Assembly: GCF_002105155.1 (NCBI RefSeq)
Contig: NW_019029002.1
Coordinates: 186,001-250,000, forward strand
Length of the DNA: 64,000 nt
Source: Lobosporangium transversale
Lineage: Eukaryota; Mortierellomycota; Mortierellomycetes; Mortierellales; Mortierellaceae
Direction of reading: 5' to 3'
A program made the position numbers and the translations under genes. Below, piece after piece: positions 24,424-35,363 of this stretch; positions within the stretch are counted from its first letter, which is position 1; every line of letters begins with the position of its first letter. A model generated the notes under the pieces. That model had not been told where the DNA came from and did no database searches. It worked only from the letters and a program-made list of their open reading frames with translations.

Positions 24424-27244
24424 ATGGGAAAGACCAGAACACCATCTCGAAACGCATCACCTCGACCTAAACCGTATGAAGAGTGTTCAAGCACCAGTGG
24501 GCCTAAAATCTCCGAGCCAACTGAACTAAAGATTTTTTGTATTGTTGAGGGAGAAGCAACGTCTTTTCCTGTAAACACTCTTTCCAATCGTTCGGTCGGC
24601 GAACTCCAGCAAGCCATCAAGGCAGCGAAGAAGCCAGAACTCGATCATGTTGCCGCAGACAAGCTCACCCTCTACAAGGTTTCCATCCCTGACGAAGGCA
24701 AGACCATCGTCGAGTCAGAAATCGAGTCAAAAGAGGCTCTCGCAATCGCGTCAAAGAAGCTTGGGAACATATTTAATTCTAAACTTCCAGATGAAACTAT
24801 CCATATTTTTGTCAAGCTGCCGCCGCAAGGTATGTATTTAGCTTTTGATGGACTGATGGTTGTTGATATTTTCAATTGATGAAGCTATCTCATCACGGTC
24901 ACGTGTATCCCTCCCTTTTTTATGTTGTTTGAGATGAATCTCGGCAACACTATTTAACCGGGGGCGACTTTGGATTCATCTCTATAAAAGAATTTGAAAA
25001 GTCGCCCCCGTGGTCCGTGTGCATGCTCTGACTCTCACTGTTGTCTGAGAACATAGTTCATTTTTATTTTTATTTTTATTTGACCTTTTACATTGATGCA
25101 TTTGTTAGTTTTTCTGATTGAATCTGTTCGCGTTTCGCACACATGCTCTGACTCTCCATTAGCTGGCGTTTATATCTCATTGACAGCAATATATTCTTTG
25201 ATCTGATCAAAATGCTAACGTTTCTGCCATTGCTGCGCTCTCTTATCTTTCTAGAGACATCGGAACAGATTCTCAAGAGAAAAATGGATGAAGGTAATAA
25301 TTTGTTTTTTGCTGTATAGATAGATAGACTTGGTGACTGACTATATGTTATGGTACTAACCAACTGTGTATGTGTACGATGGTCATAATTAGATCCACGG
25401 TATATTTCAGCTTCAAAGAAGATGCGCATTGAGGAAGGGTGGAGAGAATACAGGGCTTCTGATGGCAAAATGGTCACGTTACCGCCCTCTTGGATCGCAA
25501 TGCTGGAGAATCCTGAAGACCCGCCCGATCCACGTAATAAGTTTAATCATCTGAAAGCGGTAATCAGGCTGGTGATCGAGTTTGACATTCCATCCTTGGG
25601 CCGAAGACCGAAACAATTTAAGAAATATAATTCGGAATTTATGATTACGGATCAGATGCTGGAATTGTGGAAGGAGATTAGTGCTGAACAAATATTTTCA
25701 TACCAGCGAGTCCTTTCTGGTCCTATGGGGGTTGGCAAGTCATATCTATTCCTATTTCCTTGCTGCAAAAGGATATGCGGAAGGGTGGCTTACCCTTTAT
25801 ATACCAGATGCCGCGATATTAGATGGAGCTACGGATGAAATCTTCGGCAATGGTACTGTTAGAATGTTTCTTCGCTTTCAACAGGGATATCTTGACGGCA
25901 TCTGATCTGGAAAGTCTCCTCAACTTTCTTGGAAATGTACATTACTCAATTAAGGGTGCTTGCGCAGTATTCGACCTATTCAAACAGAAGGAGCGCAAAA
26001 CACTGTTCATTATCGACGAACATGGAAAGTTATTCCAAGAAAAACCGTACGTGCCGGGAAAAATACCCGTTCCTGAAGCATCTAATGAACCTTAATCTAT
26101 GGGAGTCTCAATACAAAGGATCTAGAGTGATATTTACAGGAACAGCCCATGCCAAATATGAATTGGAGATTATGGAAGACAGTGCTCGAGTTTCCTTATT
26201 GTACTTTGTTGGCCCACTATCCGAGACAGTGTTTTCAAAATGGTTGGAGGTCCACCTGAACCAACCCGATATTGTCCAGGATATAATGAGGATTACAAAC
26301 CGTGTGCCACGAGAGTTTATGTTCCTCATCCGGTCAATTGAGGAAAGACCACTCACAAGAAATAGCATTGATTCGTATGTAACTGAGAGAACAAGCGAGT
26401 TTCACACTGTAGTTTGGACGTACTACGAATCTCGCAGCGAGACATCGAAGAAGAAGTTCGCTAAAAGCCTTGCAACAGTCTTTCCTTGGCAACAACTCGC
26501 AGAGTAGTGATTTTGAATGGGATTTCCGTGACCTAGGGCTTATCTATCGTCTCAACAAGAGCCGCGGAGCCATAAACTATGTCTTGTGCCTCCCAGCGCA
26601 GAAAGCACTCTTTCAGGCGTTTACAAATATGCCTCATCATGAGCATATCCTGAGGGGAGTTATTCTTGGAGAGATGAGTGGAGATGATTTCGAGTTGGCA
26701 CTGCTGGTCCCGGTTTTTGACTTTAACCAAGCCAATCGTTCTCAAAGCAACAAACCTTATCGGCCAGAATCCAACAGAGATTATAATGAACTTTAAGGAT
26801 CATGAGACAATCTATCAGGGCAAGACTTCTCTTGGACGTGGCTATGGACATGTACTGAGCCATTGTCATTCGAGTTATCCTCGCTTTGATTTCATACTCG
26901 ACACAATGTTTATCCAGGTGTCCATAAGTAATTTCCAAGAACATGAGAAGACGCCAAGTAAGAAGATCCAGAACGCTTTTAATGTGAGAGGTACCGACGG
27001 CAAAAATCAGATTGAAAAATATTTGGACGAAGTATTTGAAGGTAATCATTCCGCCTCAATTGACGACGATGGACATTTTGTTGTCAAAAAGGATGGAGAG
27101 CCAGTAACTGGATTTAAAATAGTTTACATGCGTGGTTCCCCTGGTGCACCAAACCACACTGGATTAATCAAGGATTACAAAGATCTTCTTCATGTCAGCT
27201 TCGACGAGCTCAAAGAGAAACTTTTTAGAAATATCCCAACTTAG
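24424..27244 (+). pseudogene. Crinkler (CRN) effector gene with NTPase and nuclease-like body, frameshifted
   Basis: Exon 1 (24424-24829) encodes a Crinkler N-terminal ubiquitin-like domain (IFCIVEGEATSFPV, VGELQQAIKAAKKP, KLTLYKVSI). Exon 2 (25255-25293) and exon 3 (from 25411) join in phase and lead into a P-loop NTPase (VLSGPMGVGKSYL; IIDEHGKLF; RVIFTGTAHAKYE) and a C-terminal PD-(D/E)XK-like part (RFDFILDTMFIQVSIS; IVYMRGSPGAPNHTG). Exon 3 is broken by five single-base frame changes: near 25748, near 25870, in an A-run near 26060, near 26475 and near 26735. Between them the protein stays well conserved without stop codons, so decay is recent or some breaks are base-calling errors. Crinklers are secreted or intracellular effectors in oomycetes and early fungi. 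Palindrome R3 lies inside intron 1. Confidence 0.8.
24960..25009 (-). repeat. Palindrome R3 of element A (inside Crinkler intron 1)
   Basis: 50 bp, opposite orientation to R1 and R2 as judged from the centre and flanks (TATTTAACC on the left, TGGTCCGTG on the right). It falls within intron 24830-25254, between the Crinkler N-terminal exon and the body. Confidence 0.9.
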
Positions 27245-27363
27245 AATTTTTGTCACGGTATTCAGTAATAATATAGTTCTTAATCCTATAAAAAGGCTTG
27301 TCGTAGAAATTTAATAACACGGTTCTTTATTTTTGAGATGTATCACGGCTAAAATATTTAACT

Positions 27364-27414
27364 GGGGCGACTTTGGATTTCATCTCTATAAAAGAATTTG
27401 AAAAGTCGCCCCCC
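27364..27414 (-). repeat. Palindrome R4 of element A
   Basis: 51 bp, same orientation as R3, with flanks TATTTAACT and CATGGTCCGTGCG. It stands 40 bp before the right terminal repeat and 120 bp after the Crinkler stop. Confidence 0.9.
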
Positions 27415-27454
27415 ATGGTCCGTGCGCGCCACAGAGAGGTCACTCACTTGCTAA

Positions 27455-28003
27455 GGCGACTGTTCGATGCTTGTTGGTTTTCCAAATCTGCTTTGATTTC
27501 ACCATAGTTTAGCGGAATTGATTAGCATCCCCTGAATGGCTGCCATCCAAGGGACTAACTTCGAATGGACAGGATTTACTGTGTTGTTCAAAACAATAAA
27601 ACTTGACTGAAAGTCTGCTAATCCTCAAACTATGAGGCAAATAATGCCTCTGAACGCTTCAATAGGATTATGGCGAGTTTTTGGGGTGCAGAAAAGACAA
27701 GATTGTATCTTTTGAGCAATGAAGGATATAGGATTTGTTCCTTGGAGGCAAACTTTTTTGAAACCACGCTTGTTGCTAGTAAAAACACAAATGGTTCCCG
27801 TTTTCCGCATACTTTCAACGCTTCCACAATCCAAGGGCTGTGATGTAGCCATTAAATGTTACATGTTTGTCGAAGTATTGACACATCCCTTGCAAAAGTT
27901 CAGATGTATGCTAAGAATATTGTTTAAGGGACGTAGAGTAGTCAATAGCATGTGGCAGTATTCAGGTGTTTATACAGTATCAGATGGAGTCCGAACAGTC
28001 GCC
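27455..28003 (+). repeat. Right terminal direct repeat of element A
   Basis: 549 bp, same orientation as the left copy, with the same GGCGACTGTTCG / CGAACAGTCGCC tips. Confidence 0.9.
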
Positions 28004-28945
28004 AATAGGTTTGTGCTGTATGAGCGACAAGTTTGTGCTCGTTTTCTTCCAACACGTGCTGGAAATCGGAACATCACGCCCTTTCTCTTCAGGCTCAGAT
28101 CTCTAATAATGTCACCTTTCGCCTACCAAAAAGAGAACATGGACCATAATGAAAAAAGCACGATGAACTCAAGTCTTAGTGAACCAGAACAGCCTATTAA
28201 CCTTCCTGGAAACTCAGGTGATGTTAATGAGAACGATGATAATGAGGACGTGGAAATAGTTTCAGGAAGTTCAAGTCACCTATATGAATAACCAGAACAT
28301 TGACCTATGGAACTGTCTTCACAAGAACTGTCTCTAAAGATCTATCTCATTTGCTCAAAGCCAAAAGAGGAGAGGAAAATGCAACAGTAATGACGAATAG
28401 AGTACTGAGCCAAAAAAAAAAAAAAAAAAAAAAAGCTGTGTAGACAGTAACAACCAGTCATCTAAAATGAAGTTTAGTCAAAAAAAATAAAATACTGAAA
28501 TAGCTTCGCAGGGAAACATTTTCTTCAATCTCTTTCTTCCGTTTCCCAGATATAAATAGTTTGAGTAAGCTACCATGTCCTGACACTTAGACATCGAGCA
28601 AAAAGGTATCATTGTTGGGATGCACCTCGCAGGCATGAAGTATGTGGAAATCGCATTGCAATGCGGTGTAGCCCGAACCCCTGCCAATAATGTATCAGGG
28701 TGTATTGAGAAGGAGGTACAGGAACTTTGCTGTATATCCGACTTTCTGGCTCTTCTTAAAGACGCGTCTCCTTTCCTTTGTCTCTGTTCCTGCCCAGAAT
28801 CTTGAAGGGCACCTTGAGGGGTATCTTGGGGAGAGGAGGGCCTTGAGGAGCGGTTTGGGCGCAATTTTGGCCTCGTGAGTTATGGTTACGGTAGTATTTG
28901 TAGGTTTAAAATAAAATACTTGCTTCTGTCATCTAGTTTATTTTC
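28004..28945. other. Right flank of element A: decayed coding fragments
   Basis: An open frame continues to 28291 (about 95 codons from the element edge, acidic C-terminus), with no family that I recognise. A separate plus-strand patch at about 28590-28720 (KGIIVGMHLAGMKYVEIA) looks like the helix-turn-helix start of a Tc1/mariner transposase; no catalytic part follows. An A-run of about 22 lies near 28412. No intact gene. Confidence 0.4.
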
Positions 28946-29326
28946 TCAATGTACGTGACATATCCAAACGAAATAATGATCGCGACAATCTTGTTCAAGC
29001 CAAGAGCTGAAGTCCTCTTCGTTCACGTAAAAAACTCGAGGCAGATAGTCATACGGTTCTTTATGGAAGTCGTTTACAATAACATTGATCGTTTCATCAT
29101 CGAGAGTTGACTTAATCCATTTATAACCATGCACCTCCGAGCGCAAAATCTTAGTTGTTATTTCATTGGCCTTCGCAATGATCCTCTCGTCAAGTTCTGA
29201 ACTTTCTGAACCATCCGGCATGAGTGACCTTTCCCTGGTATCAAAATCTGCTGTAGGATGGATATCAATGGCCTCAACGAGAGCTGCAGGTGATTCACGC
29301 TCTATTTCTGAGTCGGAATCTGACAT
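28946..29326 (-). CDS. Small acidic hypothetical protein
   Basis: 126 codons with a true ATG at 29326. The first part is acidic and serine-rich (MSDSDSEIERES), the second part more globular (IIAKANEITTKILRSEVHGY, DDETINVIVNDFH). The same frame extends upstream through another acidic stretch to about 29390, where the frame breaks, so this may be the end of a larger decayed gene. No family recognised. Confidence 0.35.
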   Translation of the reverse strand: MSDSDSEIERESPAALVEAIDIHPTADFDTRERSLMPDGSESSELDERIIAKANEITTKILRSEVHGYKWIKSTLDDETINVIVNDFHKEPYDYLPRVFYVNEEDFSSWLEQDCRDHYFVWICHVH

Positions 29327-30233
29327 CTCACTCGAATAGTTATTACAGTCAACGTTCCATGAGTCCCAGTCAGAATTTGATTCCTCACCCCATAGTCATG
29401 ATCAGAATCGAACTCTTCTAGGCCATCAACGCGTTCTATTTCGTTTACATTATCCAATAAGCTATTCCTAATAAGCTCTAAGCTCTACACAAAAAGCAAG
29501 GACAAGGAGAACCGAAGGACGAATAATAATTGTGCAAATGCTTATTATTGATAGAAAAGAAACAGAGCTTTGCGCTATAATCTTTGTTCAATGAAATGAT
29601 CTAACTGAATGCTGAAATAATACAAATGTTAATTTACATTCAGCATTCGACACGCATAGGCAACAATTTGCGAGATGACATGAAGGAAATCCATGCATAT
29701 CTTCTATTATAGTTTAGTATATCATATTGCAAATGCATCCATTGCAGCAACTATCGGATACGCCACACATATCCAATATGTCCAGTACAAGGCGCTGTAC
29801 AAGATCATTAACAAGGCCCCTCTCAGCAAGAGGAGGACGATCAAATATATGTTCACTCACACTTTCGCTTCAAAAAGCAATAAGCACAATCAACAACATC
29901 CCTCCCCTTCTCCCTTTTGATGAACGAATGCCTCTAATATAATGCTGATTTACTAGAGTTGTTGAAACAAAGAGTGACATCTGAACCCATTCTCCTTGAT
30001 TAACAAAAAAAAAGGCCCTTTTTCAGCTGTTGTTCCCTGACAAGACTAATAACCTTCTGCTTCAAAACCAGTTCCTGAACACGAGTCAAATCTGTTCATG
30101 TAAACAGTGCTTCCAATCCCCATACAATAATTTGAATCTTTTGTTTTGTTTACTATTCAAACTACATCCGTTTCCTTTTCCACTGTCCTTAATATAAATC
30201 CGATACATGGGCCGCTTGCTGCCACAGTCCCCT
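29327..30233. other. 900-bp stretch without a recognisable gene
   Basis: Acidic coding-like patch at 29330-29460 (minus strand), otherwise AT-rich with short chance frames. 3' flank of the tetraspanin gene on the right. No RNA gene seen. Confidence 0.35.
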
Positions 30234-31880
30234 TTAGATCAAACTCGGCTGCACCACAGGGCGATCGTGAGTAAACCTCGCTGGCTCTGTCTCGACATTG
30301 ACCAGGAACGGTGTCTCTCCATTGCGAGGACTCGCGTCCTCCAGTAGAGGGCGCTCATACTGAGTATCCCCTCTTCCATTCACCACCGGCACGATTGTTG
30401 ATGCTTCTGCTTGTGTCTTTGCGTCTTCAAGTTCTTCTTGCTTCCAGCCCCTGAGTTTCAAGAAGTTGATTGCAGAAAGAGTCATGACTAACAACATGAG
30501 TGGGAGCTAGCATAGGAATAAATGGAGAAAAAGTTAGTATGCACAATTCAGAAGCTATACCTTATTCCTTACGTCCCCCTCCTTGGTTTGTCCTGTATTT
30601 TCCTTCAGAAGCTTACCAGTATGGTCACTTGGCCAAGCAAAAGATTTCGGATTCCTTTATGCCATCGTTCAAAATCCTTGGTAAGATCAGCCTTACAAGC
30701 CACCTTGAATCCATAAGCGTCATTCTCACTGCAAGTCCGGTCCTTGGGCTTCTCGGAGCCCTTTGGGGCTATAGGCGGGAAAGGTCTATCTGAGATATGG
30801 TTGTAGCCACAGCATTCATGACGGAGCTCAAAGTCACTAATAAGCTTTGTGCGGTGGCGATTCGCTTCAGTCCAGGCATTATTCAGCTCAATGCCCATCT
30901 ATTGTTAAAACCAGAAAGAGGTAGCAACAGGGTCACTCTAGTATATCAAAAGAGGTAGCATTCATTTAAAAAACCCAAAGCAAAAGGCTTTTTTTTACCT
31001 GTGAAAGATGACCCGACCGTTGTGTAACACAGATTATAAAAAACATTAGGGTCACAGCTAGGAAGATGGCGTTGCCATTTAACAGATAAGCAGATGCTTT
31101 AGTGAACATGATTCTTGGACGCCTGGCCTGCTGCTGCTGTGGGGCTATGGGAGAGTCACTATTGCGTCCATGCATAATATTGGTGGAGTGTGGTGGAGTC
31201 GGGGTCCTTGGTCCTAAATCCCCTCCATTCCCACCAGAGCCGTTGCCTCGACGACCATCGTCATTGTCCCTTTTATCTCCTCCCTTAGTGTCTTCCACTA
31301 AGAGATTGTAAGCGACCGCAAATCCAAAGGCGCCTGCCACAATCGCAAAACCTGCGGCAAAGATTGTAACCTCACTTTCTGGAAGCAGATAATCCAAAAT
31401 AGGTTCACGTAACACCATCTCTACTATTTCTACACCCATTAAAAGAAAAGCTGAAACCTAACATAGGCGAGAGAGAGATGGCATACATGAGGAGAGAAGG
31501 AAGGTAGCGAGTCGGCTTGTTGAGAATAGGATAGCCAGAGAGGAATAATGGGCGTGGGAAAACTGGTATACAAAGCAAAGAAAACTCACCACAAGAATGA
31601 CATTGACAATCATCATAAACATTCTGGCGACCCGTGCGTTCTGCACCCAGTTCACGGCAGACGAATCTTCGCTCTCGTGAAGTACCTTGGCTGCCCAGCC
31701 CTGAAAGAGTGCAAGACTTCGTTGGACTTGGGTAAGAAACGTCCGAGGGTCCCGTCGGCCAGGGTCTTCGCTGGTGCGCGGCGGATGGTTGTAGTTGTGA
31801 TGGGGAGCATTCCCAGCATTGTAGCCGTTCAAGGCACTATTTGAACGGACAAGGCTTGTTCTTTCGTCGTGTTCCTCCAT
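30234..31880 (-). CDS. Tetraspanin-like membrane protein
   Basis: Exons 31880-31590, 31457-30999, 30898-30617 and 30506-30234 give 434 residues, larger than most tetraspanins. Four membrane segments are visible: about 85-107 (MFMMIVNVILVVSAFLLMG), about 125-150 (VTIFAAGFAIVAGAFGFAVA), about 225-243 (AIFLAVTLMFFIICV) and the fourth in exon 4 (MLLVMTLSAINF). The large loop after segment 3 has the hallmark CCG (HECCGYN, residues about 279-281) and further cysteines. Unusual are the polar 80-residue N-terminus and a Gly/Asp-rich insert of about 70 residues between segments 2 and 3. Such proteins organise membrane protein clusters. All junctions are phase 0. Confidence 0.75.
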
Positions 31881-33205
31881 AGTTAGTTGAAAAACAAAAG
31901 TAAATGTGTGTTGTATGTGAGTGGGAATGAAGAAATGAAAGCACATGAGAGTGTAGACTTGAAACCATTTCTTTTCATTTTGCAGTCACGAAAGCCAGCT
32001 GTAGTTGGTGCCCTGTGTCTGTAAATTGTTGGTCTTTCAGATTTTGCCTCTTCATAATTTTTTTGCTATTACAACTATAATTCTCCTTTCATCGTCAATA
32101 ACCGCGCCTTGAGTATCAACTGTTAATTTTTACACTTTATGCTTTTTCTCTCGGTCGTTTAATACAGCTTTGATCATCCATAAGATTTGCGTGAGGATCG
32201 CCTCTGTCTCTTACTCTCAGTGCTCGCTTTTGTATGAGAGCATGAACAGAGCCTCATCAAAATAATGGAACAAGGAGTGGTGGTAGTGCGTTACTTAAAG
32301 GCGACGTGTCTCTTGTTAAATCGAGCGTGCATTCAACGAAATACCATAGAACCCCAGTTGTGGCGATACTATACGAAACCATCAAAATTGTTTCATTGTA
32401 GAACACCCAACGATATCGAACGCTCCTTTAGGGGTGTTGTTACAAACAAATAAAAGAAAAAAAAAGAATACGTGTGGAGCATATCAATGGTTCAGTGATA
32501 GAGATAGAACAATGAATACACCACCAATTAAATTGAACAAAAGCCCAATATTGTTCCCAAATGCAGAAGCTACTTTTTATTGATCATCGATTATTACGAG
32601 ATATGGAACCCTTCGTTTGACATGTACCGAAAATATTCCCAACCGACGCGTGTCCAGAAAAAAATAAGAAGGTAGGTCATGCAATCTGTGGCCGGCGTGC
32701 CTTCTTCAAATAATATTTCTATAGCAAAAAAAGGAGATAAAAAGGTTGCCAATGGCTATCACCTTAATTTTCTGTCATGAATCCACAACATACAGCTCGC
32801 TCTCCCCGGTATCAACGCCTGCGGGGCTCCTGTTGCCAAAAGCGACTACAAACACAAAATGTATCCGTCCTTGTTCATCTCGTTGGTGGGGATAATGCTT
32901 AATGTCCATCAATTGGCTACAATGAGATCCTCAGGATCAGCGCTTTGGTCAAGCCCAGGATGGACTCAGAAGTCACTGGTAATCATTACTAGAGGCGTCT
33001 CATAGTTTGGTAGGCTATAAACGATGAGCTGATACTCGGAATGAGCATTGAAAATCCCCCTTTATAGGTAGGCCACGATCGTCATTTGAGTAGTAGAATC
33101 TGTCAACGAAGCTAGAGGCCCACCGTTCGACTATGACGAGAATACAGGAGCAACAGCAGAATCAGAAGAGAGCGCAAGCATGTGTAAAGGCTGGATATGC
33201 TTGGC
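31881..33205. other. 1.3-kb spacer without a recognisable gene
   Basis: Upstream region of the tetraspanin gene followed by unassigned sequence. Only short chance frames (for example 32265-32453). No repeat or RNA gene recognised. Confidence 0.35.
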
Positions 33206-33615
33206 TCAACTCGGCTTCATGACTAGGCGTGGTGGTCCAGATACCGAAAAGGATTGTTGTGGATCTACCCAGTCGCGTTTATTGCGGAAATAGTCGTCCA
33301 AGTCAACGATTCTCCAGGCCTTGTCGGCCCCTCGTAGATGATCGACCATGGGGCCGGCGGAATAGTATGCATTTTTTTCGATTGAACATGTATTTTCAGA
33401 TATTTGGGCAGTCAAATCTCTGAAAATACTGCATGCTTGCGTGAGATTATTCAAGACTGGGGGTCATCTACATGGCCTATAATTTGCAAAAGCACTTCGT
33501 TTGGATAATCTGTTATGCGGATTTTCTTGCCGGGTGGAGATATGGCTCCTTTATCGTTAGAGTCTTGATGGTCGGCATCAGGATACAAAGGATGCTTTCG
33601 CTGGGATCGGTTCAT
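33206..33615 (-). pseudogene. F-box protein fragment, frameshifted
   Basis: From ATG 33615 the frame reads KKIRITDYPNEVLLQIIGHV, a good F-box opening (P-x-E-hh-x-I), then stops at about 33451. The F-box continues in the next frame with LNNLTQACSIFRDL to 33206. A single-base shift at the DDPQS/LNN junction explains both. F-box proteins bring substrates to SCF ubiquitin ligases, but no substrate-binding domain follows, so this is a short or broken gene. Confidence 0.5.
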
Positions 33616-34196
33616 GGAAGGGTTAAAAAAATGCTTGGATATACTGGAAGCTGTGAGGATTTCTCTTTTTTGTCTGTATTTATTGCCCAAAAGTTACTTC
33701 GCCAAGAGAACCTACAATAATATGAGCAAACGGCATATTCTTATTGAATTAATTTCCAAATGTTGAGTACATATAAATATATATTATATATAAATATATA
33801 TATTTATTTAATCAATTGAAGTATAAATATTTATACAATTGTCGTTTGTCAGTCATTGATAGACCCTGACCTTCGGCCATAACAAGGTCGAAACTTCTAA
33901 GAAGTTGTCAACTTTGTTGGAGAGCAAGCTACTCAATATCCAATCAAAATCAGAGTTGCTCAGCTCTTGAACGGGGAGGTGCGTGTCAGAGTTGCTCAGC
34001 TCTTGAACGGGGAGGTGCGTGCACATGTGTTACCGTGCATAGATATGTAAATTAACACGTTACGATCTCGCTCAGGTTGTTGCACCTTCACGCTATTGTA
34101 GGCCGAGGGCTATTTAAGAAACAAAAAAGTACCAAAGAAGAAAAAAATACAATTGTTCAATATCCATATCTTCTATCATTATAACAAGCCATCGCC
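33616..34196. other. AT-rich spacer with a 36-bp tandem duplication
   Basis: 33776-33840 is almost pure A/T (ATATATTTA patterns). A 36-bp unit starting CAGAGTTGCTCAGCTC is present twice in tandem at 33951-34022. A TATTTAAG box-like motif near 34110 precedes the next open frame. Confidence 0.6.
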
Positions 34197-34535
34197 ATGT
34201 CCAGAAGCGCTGCTAGACGGTTTCCCCGTGTCCCATTGGATCCACAGATTCATATCCCTCATCCAACCGCTCCAGTAGCCGCTGCTCCTGCTCCTGCTTC
34301 TGCTTCTGCTCCTGTTCCTGTTCCTGTTCCTGTCCCTGTTCCTGTCCCTGTTCCTGTCCCTGTTCCTGTCCCTGCTCCTGTCCCTGCTCCTGTCCCTGCT
34401 CCCGTTCCTGCTCCTGTTCCTGCTCCTGTTCCTGTCCACGGCTCCGGCGACGATGTAGCTGTGCTGATCGATCCACTTTATTATACTGTCAAGGTTGAGG
34501 TTATCGATTTCGCAATGGATGACCAAGGTCTATAA
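34197..34535 (+). CDS. Proline-valine/alanine repeat protein, uncertain
   Basis: 112 codons, ATG at 34197 in a good context (GCCATGT). The middle is made of a six-base repeat (CCTGTT/CCTGCT/CCTGCC) encoding alternating PV and PA. The ends are non-repetitive (MSRSAARRFPRVPLD; VKVEVIDFAMDD). A TATTTAAG motif lies about 85 bp upstream. It could be a real short gene, the first exon of a larger one, or a repeat expansion with a chance frame. Confidence 0.35.
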   Translation: MSRSAARRFPRVPLDPQIHIPHPTAPVAAAPAPASASAPVPVPVPVPVPVPVPVPVPVPAPVPAPVPAPVPAPVPAPVPVHGSGDDVAVLIDPLYYTVKVEVIDFAMDDQGL

Positions 34536-35363
34536 TAAGGCTAGGCAGGCCTATAACTCGTGATACCAATGCAAGAGAAGTTGAGAAAGGACAACCCTGG
34601 ACTGCAAATGCTGTATAGTTGTGCTTCTCTATGCGATCAATGTCGCGCTGCGATATGTCTGTCGGTTCAGTATCCTCAAGCTTATACGTTTTGGTTGGAA
34701 TTCATTTTTATTTTTGAGTGTTGTGGGTGCATACTAATAAAAACTACCTTTGCTGGTATATGTATTTATACATCAGCAATAAATATTAAAGAGTTTTCGC
34801 AGATTTTTTTTTCGTCATTTTCATCACAGGCAATTGAACCTTATTTTCGCCAGTTTGAAAAATACTGCGGTACTGTGATATCACGTTGGTGAAAAGAAAA
34901 TTTCCAAAAACGTCGCTTGATGTTAAATTCATCAGGAGAATTCTATTAAACGCTCACATCACCAATCACGCATCACGCTCATTCTGGCGGTCAAAAAAGA
35001 AAGAACACCAGACAAAAAAAATATCAATAAATTGGAAAAACTAAACATTGGAAAAGTTGACCACGCCAATGCCTCCAAAAAAAAAAAAAAAAAAAAAAAA
35101 GGCTGACAATGCCTTCCATCTGCATCTTCTGCTACCCATGATTTCATAATAACCATCTCTCAATAGCTGCAAGGCTCCTGTAAGCACAATGCGCATCCGC
35201 CCTTCCTTGTTAAGCTACGACGGTATCCAATCATGTGGCTGTATTTTACGTGTCAAGAAAAGCGTGTCAAGAAAAGCGCACTGACTTTTTTTTTTTTTTT
35301 TTTTTTTTCTCATATTTACATTCCATTTCACTCATTTTCATCGACCTTTCATTTTTTCTAATC
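34536..35363. other. 830-bp spacer
   Basis: Unassigned sequence with an A-run near 35079-35100 and a T-run near 35288-35308 just upstream of the thioesterase. No gene recognised. Confidence 0.4.

Larger units (their letters stand above)
17530..28003. mobile_element. Element A: composite transposon with primase-helicase and Crinkler cargo
   Basis: A 10,474-bp unit bounded by two direct repeats of about 550 bp (17530-18079 and 27455-28003). The outermost ends are inverted: GGCGACTGTTCG at the left, CGAACAGTCGCC at the right. Order inside: left repeat, transposase (+), palindrome, primase-helicase (-), coiled-coil protein (-), palindrome, Crinkler N-terminal exon (+), palindrome, Crinkler body (+), palindrome, right repeat. 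The layout matches element B with modules rearranged. I find no matching target duplication: the 3-bp flanks are TAC on the left and AAT on the right. With the about 98 percent repeat identity this fits an older, rearranged insertion. Confidence 0.8.

Noticed and set aside
17500-28010. A target-site duplication around element A
   Set aside because: The outer flanks (TAC and AAT) do not match, and shifting the border by a base does not help.
28590-28880. An intact Tc1/mariner transposase
   Set aside because: Only a helix-turn-helix-like patch of about 40 codons is visible, with no DDE part.
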